13,459 bases of DNA from Treponema sp. (lineage in GTDB: Bacteria; Spirochaetota; Spirochaetia; Treponematales; Breznakiellaceae), in the NCBI GenBank assembly GCA_031283505.1, contig JAITBO010000377.1:1-13459 (forward strand). The letters are read 5' to 3'. The translations under genes and the position numbers were made by a program. How positions within the stretch are numbered: the first letter of the stretch is position 1; each line of letters begins with the position of its first letter. The notes under the pieces were generated by a model, which saw only the letters and a program-made list of their open reading frames with translations, did not search any database and was not told where the DNA came from. Of this stretch, positions 5,890-12,469 are shown one piece after another.

Positions 5890-7197
5890 GTGGAGGATGA
5901 CAAAGAAGTATTCTCGGAACCATCCATTCTTGGTATGAATGGGAACGGAGCGGTGTCCTTTGAGAAAGCGGCAGAGGGGCCTGGACCGAATACGCCCTAT
6001 AATCCGGAGGATCCGCCGCCGGCAGGCACTTTGACAATCAAAGACGGGAAATTTGAGGGCCTGGATGAGGATGATCCCACGAACAAGACAGCGTATATAG
6101 GGTTTACCAGTGCGGGGTATGATGCCGGAACTACTGCGGAAGTGTATTACGCGGTAGTGACTGCCAACTCTACGACGCCTGGGTATTCCGCGTATACCAA
6201 TAGTTTGGATCCGGTTGCCCAAGATACCCACACGGGAAAACTGATAACCCTGCCCGGAGATGGGAATAACATTGATTATGACGTGTACGTGCTGTTGTTC
6301 AAAGGCGGAAAGGTAAGCGCGCCGCTCAAGATCAACACGAAGAAAGGCGGACAAAAGGTAGAGGGTGAATTTGGCGATGACGCGCCGATGCCTGCCTACA
6401 TGACGTTGGTAAAAGGCGGGAAGTTTATGATGGGGAGTCCGGCAGACCAGGCGGAAAAAGGGAGGAATATTGATGAAGTGCAGCATGAGGTAACGGTGAG
6501 CAGTTTTTATATGAGCAAGTACGAAGTAAGCCAGGCGGAATATAAGGCATACACGGACGCCATCAAGACGACTCACACCAATAATTTTACAGGGGATAAC
6601 CTGCCAGTGGAGCAAGTAAGCTGGTATGATGCAGTGGAGTATTGCAACTGGTTGAGCGGGGTAGAGGGACTGAGCCCGGCGTATGAGATAACGAAAGGGG
6701 ACGAGTCGGCTCAGGATATGTGGACGGTAAACTGGGACAAGAGCGCTAACGGGTACCGGCTGCCGACTGAGGCGGAATGGGAATATGCGTGCCGAGCTGT
6801 TGATCCTGATGCGCCAACTTACCCGCCGTTTAACACGGGGGTCAATATTACTATGGAGCAGGCGAACTTCAATGGGACGAGTTCGTACAATGGGCAGAAT
6901 ACAGGGGGAACCTATAAGGGGAAGACAATGGCGGTGGATAGTTTTCAGAAGAATAAGTTTGGATTATACAACATACACGGGAACGTGTTTGAGTGGTGCC
7001 GGGACTGGTATGACACTGACTATTATAAGGCGGGAGAAGCGTCGGACCCTGACGGGCCGCCGGTTTCTAACGCCCGTGTAGTACGGGGTGGGAACTATCT
7101 CGTCTTTGCGGAATTTCTGCATTCAGCGTATCGGACCTACTACAACCCGATGAGCAGCTACTACTTCCTTGGCTTCCGGCTGGTGCGCCCTGAGTGA
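5890..7197 (+). CDS. FGE/SUMF1-fold protein (C-terminal part of a broken lipoprotein), possible DGR target
   Basis: A 435-codon open frame, taken here from GTG 5890; the natural start is almost certainly ATG 5557 upstream. Residues about 45-150 form an Ig-like or beta-rich region. Residues 168-433 are a formylglycine-generating-enzyme/SUMF1-type domain, with LVKGGKFMMGSP, YEVSQAEY, LPVEQVSWYDAVEYCNWLS, GYRLPTEAEWEYACR, GLYNIHGNVFEWCRDWY and the closing RVVRGG...GFRLVRPE. The two active-site cysteines that true FGE enzymes carry near the end are absent, so a binding rather than a catalytic role is likely. In Treponema, proteins of this fold (TvpA) are known DGR targets. Codons 402-427 are unusual: 18 of 26 are NNC or NNT and encode Y, F, S, L, V, N, T or H, while conserved residues keep the scaffold. 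Codon choice elsewhere in the gene (many GCG, AAG, GTG) differs from its neighbours. Confidence 0.85.
   Translation: MEDDKEVFSEPSILGMNGNGAVSFEKAAEGPGPNTPYNPEDPPPAGTLTIKDGKFEGLDEDDPTNKTAYIGFTSAGYDAGTTAEVYYAVVTANSTTPGYSAYTNSLDPVAQDTHTGKLITLPGDGNNIDYDVYVLLFKGGKVSAPLKINTKKGGQKVEGEFGDDAPMPAYMTLVKGGKFMMGSPADQAEKGRNIDEVQHEVTVSSFYMSKYEVSQAEYKAYTDAIKTTHTNNFTGDNLPVEQVSWYDAVEYCNWLSGVEGLSPAYEITKGDESAQDMWTVNWDKSANGYRLPTEAEWEYACRAVDPDAPTYPPFNTGVNITMEQANFNGTSSYNGQNTGGTYKGKTMAVDSFQKNKFGLYNIHGNVFEWCRDWYDTDYYKAGEASDPDGPPVSNARVVRGGNYLVFAEFLHSAYRTYYNPMSSYYFLGFRLVRPE
7081..7179 (+). other. Candidate DGR variable region (last third of the FGE fold)
   Basis: This encodes RVVRGGNYLVFAEF through YRTYYNPMSSYYFLGFR. 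Fixed positions R, GG, A, SA, R, NP and GFR alternate with positions whose codons all end in C or T, as expected if template AAC/AAT codons were rewritten at their adenines. It aligns without gaps to the usual FGE-fold variable-region pattern RGGSWNNNANNC, then RSANR, NNNNPDNRNNN, IGFR (recalled, not searched). A hairpin begins at the stop codon. No template copy or reverse transcriptase is in the window. Confidence 0.45.
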
Positions 7198-7217
7198 AGA
7201 CTTGTTGCACAAGTCTT
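7197..7217. terminator. Hairpin at the end of the FGE-fold gene (9-bp stem, TGC loop)
   Basis: AAGACTTGT pairs perfectly with ACAAGTCTT around a TGC loop, starting on the last base of the stop codon and followed by TT. It can serve as an intrinsic terminator. DGR variable regions are also commonly followed, within a few bases, by a short hairpin or cruciform needed for retrohoming, although the described ones have a tetraloop. Confidence 0.6.
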
Positions 7218-7219
7218 TT

Positions 7220-7281
7220 GCGGCTCTGCTGCTACTCCGCGTAAAAGGGCGTGGAACGACAGCCCTTCCGGGTGGAGCCGC
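7220..7281. repeat. Nested stem-loop, GCGGCTC/GAGCCGC with inner AAGGGC/GCCCTT
   Basis: The outer 7-bp arms are 7220-7226 and 7275-7281; inner 6-bp arms are 7245-7250 and 7262-7267. It may be a structured end of the FGE-gene transcript or a small dispersed element. No known RNA family is recognised. Confidence 0.35.
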
Positions 7282-7321
7282 AGGGCGGCCCCCATACGTT
7301 TACATAAGAGAAAGTATCCGC

Positions 7322-7383
7322 AAATGGACGCTAAATTTCACGAATTATTCGGATAAATTAGCGTTCATTCGCGTAATTCATTG
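7322..7383. repeat. Dispersed intergenic repeat with CGCTAA/TTAGCG arms
   Basis: CGCTAA (7329-7334) pairs with TTAGCG (7358-7363), extended by TTT/AAA after a one-base bulge, with an inner CGAA/TTCG. The segment TTAGCGTTCATTCGCG then TAATTCATTG resembles the 'ATTCGTG/ATTAGCG' intergenic repeats common in many bacteria. It covers part of the 368-bp gene-free stretch 7198-7565. Confidence 0.45.
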
Positions 7384-7401
7384 ACCTTTTTCTCTTTCTC
7401 T

Positions 7402-7457
7402 TCTTTCCTCCGTGTTACTCCCAGGAACCTACGGTTCCAGTATTCCGTGGTTAAAAT
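7402..7457. repeat. CTCCGTG-type repeat, copy 2, interrupted by a small palindrome
   Basis: TCTTTCCTCCGTGTT (7402-7416) is identical to the start of copy 1 at 5411-5425, and TCCGTGGTTAAA (7444-7455) matches its continuation. Between them lies about 20 bp containing GGAACC-TAC-GGTTCC (7424-7438), absent from copy 1. The two copies are direct repeats flanking the FGE-fold gene. Confidence 0.55.
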
Positions 7458-7550
7458 TTTTAAAACCCGGTAGCTTCTCAACAATTAAAAGTAAATGCAA
7501 TAGTCCTGGACAAATAACAAAATCCCCTTTTAATCACCTTCATTTTCTTC

Positions 7551-7556
7551 TATACT
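7551..7556 (+). promoter_or_regulatory. Predicted -10 box (TATACT) of the helicase operon
   Basis: TATACT matches five of six consensus positions and ends 9 nt before the ATG at 7566, so transcription would start only two or three bases before the start codon. The -35 region (TTTTAA, 7528-7533) is poor. No Shine-Dalgarno sequence precedes the ATG, which fits a near-leaderless transcript. Confidence 0.4.
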
Positions 7557-7565
7557 TATCAGATT

Positions 7566-9335
7566 ATGGCCCTTGATCCGGTAAATCCCTTGATTGTACA
7601 AAGCGATAAGACCCTGCTTCTGGATGTTCATGCTCCGGGGGCGGAAAACGCGCGGGCCGCCATTCTGCCCTTTGCGGAGTTGGAGAAGTCTCCGGAACAT
7701 ATTCATACCTTCAGGATAACTCCTCTTTCTCTGTGGAACGCCGCCGGCGCGGGGCTGACTCCTCAGGATATTGCCGCCGCGCTGGAAACCTATACCCGGT
7801 ATCCCATTCCTCCGGGAATCATCGAAGGGTTTTCCGACACTATGTCCCGGTACGGGAAGATACGCCTGGTTTCCGAGGGCCAGCTTGCCGCTGCTTATGA
7901 CGGGACCAGGGCGGCGGACTTGCCGGACGATCTTCTTCTTGTTGCCGAAGATCCCTCCGTCCGGGCGGAAATAGGGGCCGCCAGGGTTCTGGGCAAGTAT
8001 CTGGAAAAGACGGCCCTGGGTTTCAGGCTGCATCTGACGGACCGGGGCATAGTCAAGCGGGAACTCATCAGGATGGGATGGCCCGTGCAGGACCTGGCGC
8101 CTTTGGCTTCCGGGGAAAATCTGGAGATTTCCTTTAGGGAGGTGACCGGAGGAGGGCTTCCCTTCAAGCCTCGGGACTACCAGATTGAGGCCGCCTTTTC
8201 CGTGGTGGGGGACGGCAGACTTGGCACGGGCTACGGGGTGGTGGCCCTTCCCTGCGGTTCGGGGAAAACGGTGGTGGGGATGGCTGTCATGTCCCTTCTC
8301 AAGACCAATACCCTGGTGCTGACCACCAATGTGGCGGCGGTTCACCAGTGGATAGACGAACTTTTGGACAAGACGGATCTGACGCCGGATAAGATCGCCG
8401 AGTATACCGGGGATTCCAAGGCTGTGGCGCCGGTTACGGTGGCTACCTACCAGATTCTCACCTGGCGGCCCGCCAGGGACGGGGATTTTCCTCACTTTAG
8501 GCTTTTCCGGGAACGACCCTGGGGGCTCATCATCTACGACGAGGTTCACCTGCTCCCGGCGCCGGTATTCCGGGTAACTGCGGAATTGCAGGCGGTCAGA
8601 CGTTTGGGCCTTACCGCCACCCTGATCAGGGAGGATGGGGCGGAGGATGCGGTGTTCAGCCTGGTGGGACCCAAACGCTACGATGTGCCCTGGAAGGACC
8701 TGGAAGGGAAGGGGTGGATCGCCTGCGCCGTCTGTACGGAGATACGCCTGGATATGCCGGAGGACCTGAAGATACCCTATGCGGTGGCCTTTCCCCGGGA
8801 AAAGTACCGCATAGCCAGTGAAAACCCCTTCAAGGAGACGGCGGTCAGGCAGCTTGTGGAAAATCACCCGGAAGACTACATCCTGGTGATAGGTCAGTAT
8901 ATCAGTCAGCTTGAATCCCTCGCGAAGATACTCAAGGCCCCTGTCATCACCGGAAAGACGCCCAATGCGGAGCGGGAACAGCTCTACGGCGCCTTCAAAC
9001 GAGGGGAGCTGCGGGTCATCGTGGTATCCAAGGTGGCGAACTTTGCCATAGACTTGCCGGACGCTTCCATGGCCATTCAGGTATCCGGGTCTTTCGGGTC
9101 CCGCCAGGAAGAGGCCCAGCGGCTGGGTCGTATTCTGCGTCCCAAAAACCTGAAAGGGGAGGGGGGGCGGAACTCTTATTTTTACACCATCGTTTCCCGG
9201 TACACCGTAGAAGAAGACTTTGCGGCAAACCGCCAGAAGTTCCTGACCGAGCAGGGGTATAAGTATTCCATTCAGCACTGGACTCTTGAAGAACTGGTCC
9301 CGGCGGTAAAACCGGCAGTGACCGGAGGCCGATAG
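7566..9335 (+). CDS. XPB/ERCC3-family superfamily 2 DNA helicase
   Basis: A 589-residue protein with the full set of XPB-type motifs. Residues about 7-100 form an N-terminal helicase-associated domain (Helicase_C_3 type, LIVQSDKTLLLDV). Helicase domain 1 has the Q-like RDYQIEAA (203-210), Walker A PCGSGKT (229-235), TTNVAAVHQW (Ia), DEVH (325-328), TAT (350-352) and the RED motif (355-357) typical of XPB. Helicase domain 2 has VIGQYISQLE, ITGKTPNAER and motif VI QRLGRILRPK (518-527). XPB proteins are ATP-driven 3'-5' helicases; in eukaryotes they open DNA in TFIIH, and bacterial forms are linked to DNA repair. The length is in the bacterial range. It is the first gene of a three-gene operon, with 6 bp to the next gene. 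The start at ATG 7566 has no ribosome binding site but lies just after a -10 box. Confidence 0.95.
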   Translation: MALDPVNPLIVQSDKTLLLDVHAPGAENARAAILPFAELEKSPEHIHTFRITPLSLWNAAGAGLTPQDIAAALETYTRYPIPPGIIEGFSDTMSRYGKIRLVSEGQLAAAYDGTRAADLPDDLLLVAEDPSVRAEIGAARVLGKYLEKTALGFRLHLTDRGIVKRELIRMGWPVQDLAPLASGENLEISFREVTGGGLPFKPRDYQIEAAFSVVGDGRLGTGYGVVALPCGSGKTVVGMAVMSLLKTNTLVLTTNVAAVHQWIDELLDKTDLTPDKIAEYTGDSKAVAPVTVATYQILTWRPARDGDFPHFRLFRERPWGLIIYDEVHLLPAPVFRVTAELQAVRRLGLTATLIREDGAEDAVFSLVGPKRYDVPWKDLEGKGWIACAVCTEIRLDMPEDLKIPYAVAFPREKYRIASENPFKETAVRQLVENHPEDYILVIGQYISQLESLAKILKAPVITGKTPNAEREQLYGAFKRGELRVIVVSKVANFAIDLPDASMAIQVSGSFGSRQEEAQRLGRILRPKNLKGEGGRNSYFYTIVSRYTVEEDFAANRQKFLTEQGYKYSIQHWTLEELVPAVKPAVTGGR

Positions 9336-9341
9336 TCCCTT

Positions 9342-11561
9342 ATGAGACAGTTATCTTTCCGGACGGAAGATGAATGGAAGGCCGCCCTCCTTACTTTGCC
9401 GGACAATACGTATTTCGATTTGATGAGAAGCGTTTTCGGCAACATCAAAACCCCTTTCAACAAGCATCGCTTAATGGAAGACCTGGTATCCTTCCTGTCC
9501 CGCCGGGAAATCCGGGAGATTATCACCGCGTATATTGACGAAACGGATCACCGCCTCATCATTGCCATCGCCGTCCTGGGAGAACCTGCGCCGGGGGAAC
9601 TGGAAAGCTTTTTCTCCGGGGAATATTCCTACCTGGACATACACGGGATGCTCCTTAACCTGGAGGAACGGCTCATCGTCTACCGTTTTCTGGAGGACGG
9701 AGTTTATCACCTGGCCCTGAATCCCCTGCTGGCGCCGGTGCTTTCTCCCTTGCTCATGGAGATGGGTGTCCTCCTGCCGTCCTTTTCGGTACTGCCGGAC
9801 ACGGAACCTGTCCCCCCCCCGGATGATCGTATCCTTGCCGGGTTGTTAGCCTTTTTGTTTGACGAGGGTGAATTCTTTAAGGCTGAGGGAGGGATTCGGA
9901 AAAAGGTGATGGACGATGGCAGGCGCATCTTTCTTTCTCTTGATATTGAGCGTCTTATAGGGGGTCTGCAAATCATAGGCCTCTTTTCATCCGGTGAAGG
10001 CCGGCTGGGGCCGGATACGCGGAAGTTTGCCGCATTCAGGGATCTGTCTCCTCTGGAAAGGCGGGAATACTGGGCCGGGGGAATCTACAGCTATTGTCAC
10101 GATCCCGATCCTATAACCCGGTATCCCCATCAGGGCAGGATTCGTAAGCTGGCCCAGTTCGTTCACCGTTTCCTCAGCGTCCTGAAAGAAGGCCGGGTCT
10201 ATCCCCGGTCTACCCTTAAACGCCTTGTGGAAATCCTCGAACGGGATGAAGCCGGAAACCTTCTCTGGGGTGAAGTGGGTATGATCCCCCTGAGCATAGG
10301 GGTCGCCGGGACCGGCGATTTTCTGGAAGCCCTGGAAGCCGCCGGACTTATGGTGCTGGTAAAGGACCCCGGCGTTTCCCCTGAGACAGCCGCCGGTACA
10401 GCCTCAGCGGGTCCAGAGTTCTACCGCCTTATCCCGGTTCCGGCCTCCCCTTCAGACGAGGTTTCCGGCCCGGTAATCGCCATGGATGCCGCCTTTTCCT
10501 GTATCCTGTACCCGGAGATTCCCTTTGAGGACGCCCTGATCCTGGCCGCCTTCTGTTCGCTCCGGGAGGCGGGAACCGTGGTCCGCTTCGAGTTGACCAG
10601 GGAATCGGTGGTCCGGGGATTCGACTTCGGCCTTGACGCCAGCGCCATGATAGGGCACTTGGAACGGCTATCCGAAAAGAGTGTGGATCAGAACCTGAGA
10701 TGGACTTTGCAGGATTGGGGGAACCGGTATTCAGGCGTTGCCTTACACCAGGGGACGGTACTCGTTCTTTCGGAAGACCGACGTTACCTGGTCCAGGCCG
10801 GGCCTATAGCGTCTCTGATCGCCAGGACCCTTGCGCCGGGCGTGTACCTTCTGTCCTGCCGGGGACATACGGCTCCGGAAATGGACGAAGCCCTTCAGGG
10901 TTTGCGGAAGGCGGGGATCGACATCATAGCCAGGCCGCCGCTTCTGGAAACGGATGCCTTGCCCGATTCCTGGCTTTACATCCGGGAGGAGGCCGGGACA
11001 TCTGCTTCCACCGCAAAAGCCGCGCCTATACGGAGTTTGTCCCCCTATCCGCCCCTTAAGACAGCGCCTCTGTTTCCAGACCCGGTCTTGAACGGCTTTT
11101 CCCGCCAGATGCCGGAAGCGGGCGCCGGAAGTTCCCTGTCCGTCCCTAGGGATGCCCGGGCCTGTCAGGAGTGCTTTCACCTGGCTTTGCGGAAGCTTTC
11201 CCTTTCCAAACCCGATGTGGACGAGCTTGCCGCCCGTATAGACCGGCGGCTCATCCTCAACGAGTCCCAACTGGCGGGCGGCACGGTGCGCGGCGAAAAG
11301 ATGGAAGCCCGGAACCTTGATTATGTGGGAAAGACCATGCTGGCAAAACAGGCCATTGCTCTTAAATCCCCGGTGGAAGTCCACTGGGTTGCCCCGGAGG
11401 GCGAGCCAAACCGGCTCATGGGCGTTCCCGGGGCCCTGGAAAAGCGGGGCGGTGAAACCGTCCTGGTCCTTACGCCCTTGCCCGGGGGGGATGAAATACG
11501 CCTGTCCCTGGGGAAAATCAGCCTTTTGCGGCGGATTAAACAATCAATTTTTGGAGAGTAA
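9342..11561 (+). CDS. Helicase-associated partner protein of the XPB operon
   Basis: A 739-residue soluble protein. The N-terminal 130 residues are helical (winged-helix-like appearance, e.g. HRLMEDLVSFLSRREIREII). Residues about 458-545 contain GVALHQGTVLVLSEDRRYLV followed by GPIASLIARTLAPGVYLLS, which resembles the Helicase_C_3-type domain seen at the N-terminus of the neighbouring XPB (IVQSDKTLLLD, then FRITPLSLWNAAGAG). So helicase and partner appear to share a homologous domain, which suggests they assemble or divide one original protein. No nuclease or ATPase motif is visible. ATG 9342 is 6 bp after the helicase stop; GGAGG at 9324-9328 is 13 nt upstream, a long spacing. The stop (TAA 11559-11561) is one base from the next start. 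A role as XPB subunit is inferred from synteny and the shared domain. Confidence 0.8.
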   Translation: MRQLSFRTEDEWKAALLTLPDNTYFDLMRSVFGNIKTPFNKHRLMEDLVSFLSRREIREIITAYIDETDHRLIIAIAVLGEPAPGELESFFSGEYSYLDIHGMLLNLEERLIVYRFLEDGVYHLALNPLLAPVLSPLLMEMGVLLPSFSVLPDTEPVPPPDDRILAGLLAFLFDEGEFFKAEGGIRKKVMDDGRRIFLSLDIERLIGGLQIIGLFSSGEGRLGPDTRKFAAFRDLSPLERREYWAGGIYSYCHDPDPITRYPHQGRIRKLAQFVHRFLSVLKEGRVYPRSTLKRLVEILERDEAGNLLWGEVGMIPLSIGVAGTGDFLEALEAAGLMVLVKDPGVSPETAAGTASAGPEFYRLIPVPASPSDEVSGPVIAMDAAFSCILYPEIPFEDALILAAFCSLREAGTVVRFELTRESVVRGFDFGLDASAMIGHLERLSEKSVDQNLRWTLQDWGNRYSGVALHQGTVLVLSEDRRYLVQAGPIASLIARTLAPGVYLLSCRGHTAPEMDEALQGLRKAGIDIIARPPLLETDALPDSWLYIREEAGTSASTAKAAPIRSLSPYPPLKTAPLFPDPVLNGFSRQMPEAGAGSSLSVPRDARACQECFHLALRKLSLSKPDVDELAARIDRRLILNESQLAGGTVRGEKMEARNLDYVGKTMLAKQAIALKSPVEVHWVAPEGEPNRLMGVPGALEKRGGETVLVLTPLPGGDEIRLSLGKISLLRRIKQSIFGE

Positions 11562-11562
11562 A

Positions 11563-12366
11563 ATGCCGTTGTTTCCGTTTTCAAATCAGTTTTCAGATCA
11601 ATTCCCTAGCCCGGTCCCGGAGATGAGCCAGGCCAAACTCGCGGTTCTCATTGACGCGGACAACACCCAGCCGGCCATCATTGAAGGACTCCTGGGCGAA
11701 GTAGCCAAATACGGAATCTCCAGTGTCAAGCGCATCTACGGCGACTGGACCAGCACCAACCTCCGGTCCTGGAAAGACCGGCTCCTGGAATACGCCATCC
11801 AGCCCATCCAGCAATTTTCCTATACTTCGGGAAAAAACGCCACCGATTCGGCTATGATCATCGACGCCATGGACCTGCTTTACAGTGAAAAACTCGACGG
11901 TTTCTGCATAGTCTCCAGCGATTCCGACTTTACTCGCCTGGCGGCGCGGCTCCGGGAAAGCGGCCTTACGGTTTACGGCTTCGGGGAGAAGAAGACCCCC
12001 CGGGCCTTTGTTTCGGCCTGTGACAAATTCATCTATACCGAAATCCTCCTGGCCGTTCAGGAAGAAACCGACGAAGACGATACCCGGCCTGCGTCCAGGG
12101 CGCGCAAGGAATTCAAGGTGGACCGTAAGCTCCTCAAGCTGCTCCGCGATGCGGTGGACGACCTTGCCGACGAGTCCGGCTGGGCCTATCTTGGCTCTGT
12201 GGGCCAGAAGATCAACAACCAGTCCAGCGAATTCGACCCCCGGAACTACGGTTTCCGCAAGCTGGGCGATCTCTTCCGGGCCATTCCCCAGTTTGAAGCG
12301 GAAGAACGCCCCCAGGCCAACGGCTCTGGCCGCCAGGTCTACATACGCTGGAAAAAGCGAAAATAG
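11563..12366 (+). CDS. NYN (PIN-like) nuclease domain protein with C-terminal OST-HTH/LOTUS domain
   Basis: A 267-residue protein. Residues about 25-165 are a NYN/LabA-type (DUF88) domain: LAVLIDADNTQPAII (Asp31, Asp33), NATDSAMIIDAMDLL (Asp95, Asp101), CIVSSDSDFTRLAARL (Asp120, Asp122) and TVYGFGEKKTPRAF, i.e. the acidic cluster expected for metal-dependent RNA or DNA cleavage. An acidic linker (EETDEDDTR) leads to residues about 183-265, an OST-HTH/LOTUS-like winged helix (LLKLLRDAVDDL, SVGQKIN, YGFRKLGDLFRAIPQF), a domain that binds RNA or protein partners. ATG 11563 follows GGAGAG (11553-11558) that overlaps the upstream stop, so translation is coupled to the XPB partner. The in-frame codons upstream to 11317 are inside the previous gene. 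NYN-LOTUS proteins are widespread but mostly uncharacterised; their coupling with XPB here is notable. Confidence 0.92.
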   Translation: MPLFPFSNQFSDQFPSPVPEMSQAKLAVLIDADNTQPAIIEGLLGEVAKYGISSVKRIYGDWTSTNLRSWKDRLLEYAIQPIQQFSYTSGKNATDSAMIIDAMDLLYSEKLDGFCIVSSDSDFTRLAARLRESGLTVYGFGEKKTPRAFVSACDKFIYTEILLAVQEETDEDDTRPASRARKEFKVDRKLLKLLRDAVDDLADESGWAYLGSVGQKINNQSSEFDPRNYGFRKLGDLFRAIPQFEAEERPQANGSGRQVYIRWKKRK

Positions 12367-12380
12367 GGCAAGAACTCTGC

Positions 12381-12438
12381 CGCCGGAACCAGGATTGTAA
12401 GGCTTTATACCGGCGATTCTGCACAGGGTAGTTTTTTT
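12381..12438 (+). terminator. Possible terminator of the helicase operon
   Basis: CGCCGG (12381-12386) can pair with CCGGCG (12410-12415) across a 23-nt loop, and a run of seven T lies at 12432-12438, about 16 nt further. This is a weak arrangement, but it is the only candidate before the IS30 remnant. Confidence 0.3.
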
Positions 12439-12469
12439 ACCAATGGCTGATTTTTTTGAAGTTCGAATT

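Noticed and set aside
5890..7197. Annotation as an active formylglycine-generating enzyme
   Set aside because: The fold matches, but the active-site cysteines near the C-terminus are missing and the region is occupied by variable-type residues; it is also part of a lipoprotein.
7530..9278. A 582-codon open frame on the minus strand opposite the XPB helicase
   Set aside because: It mirrors the codon bias of the helicase gene, has a Pro/Arg/Gly-rich composition with no recognisable domain, and the plus-strand gene has complete helicase motifs.
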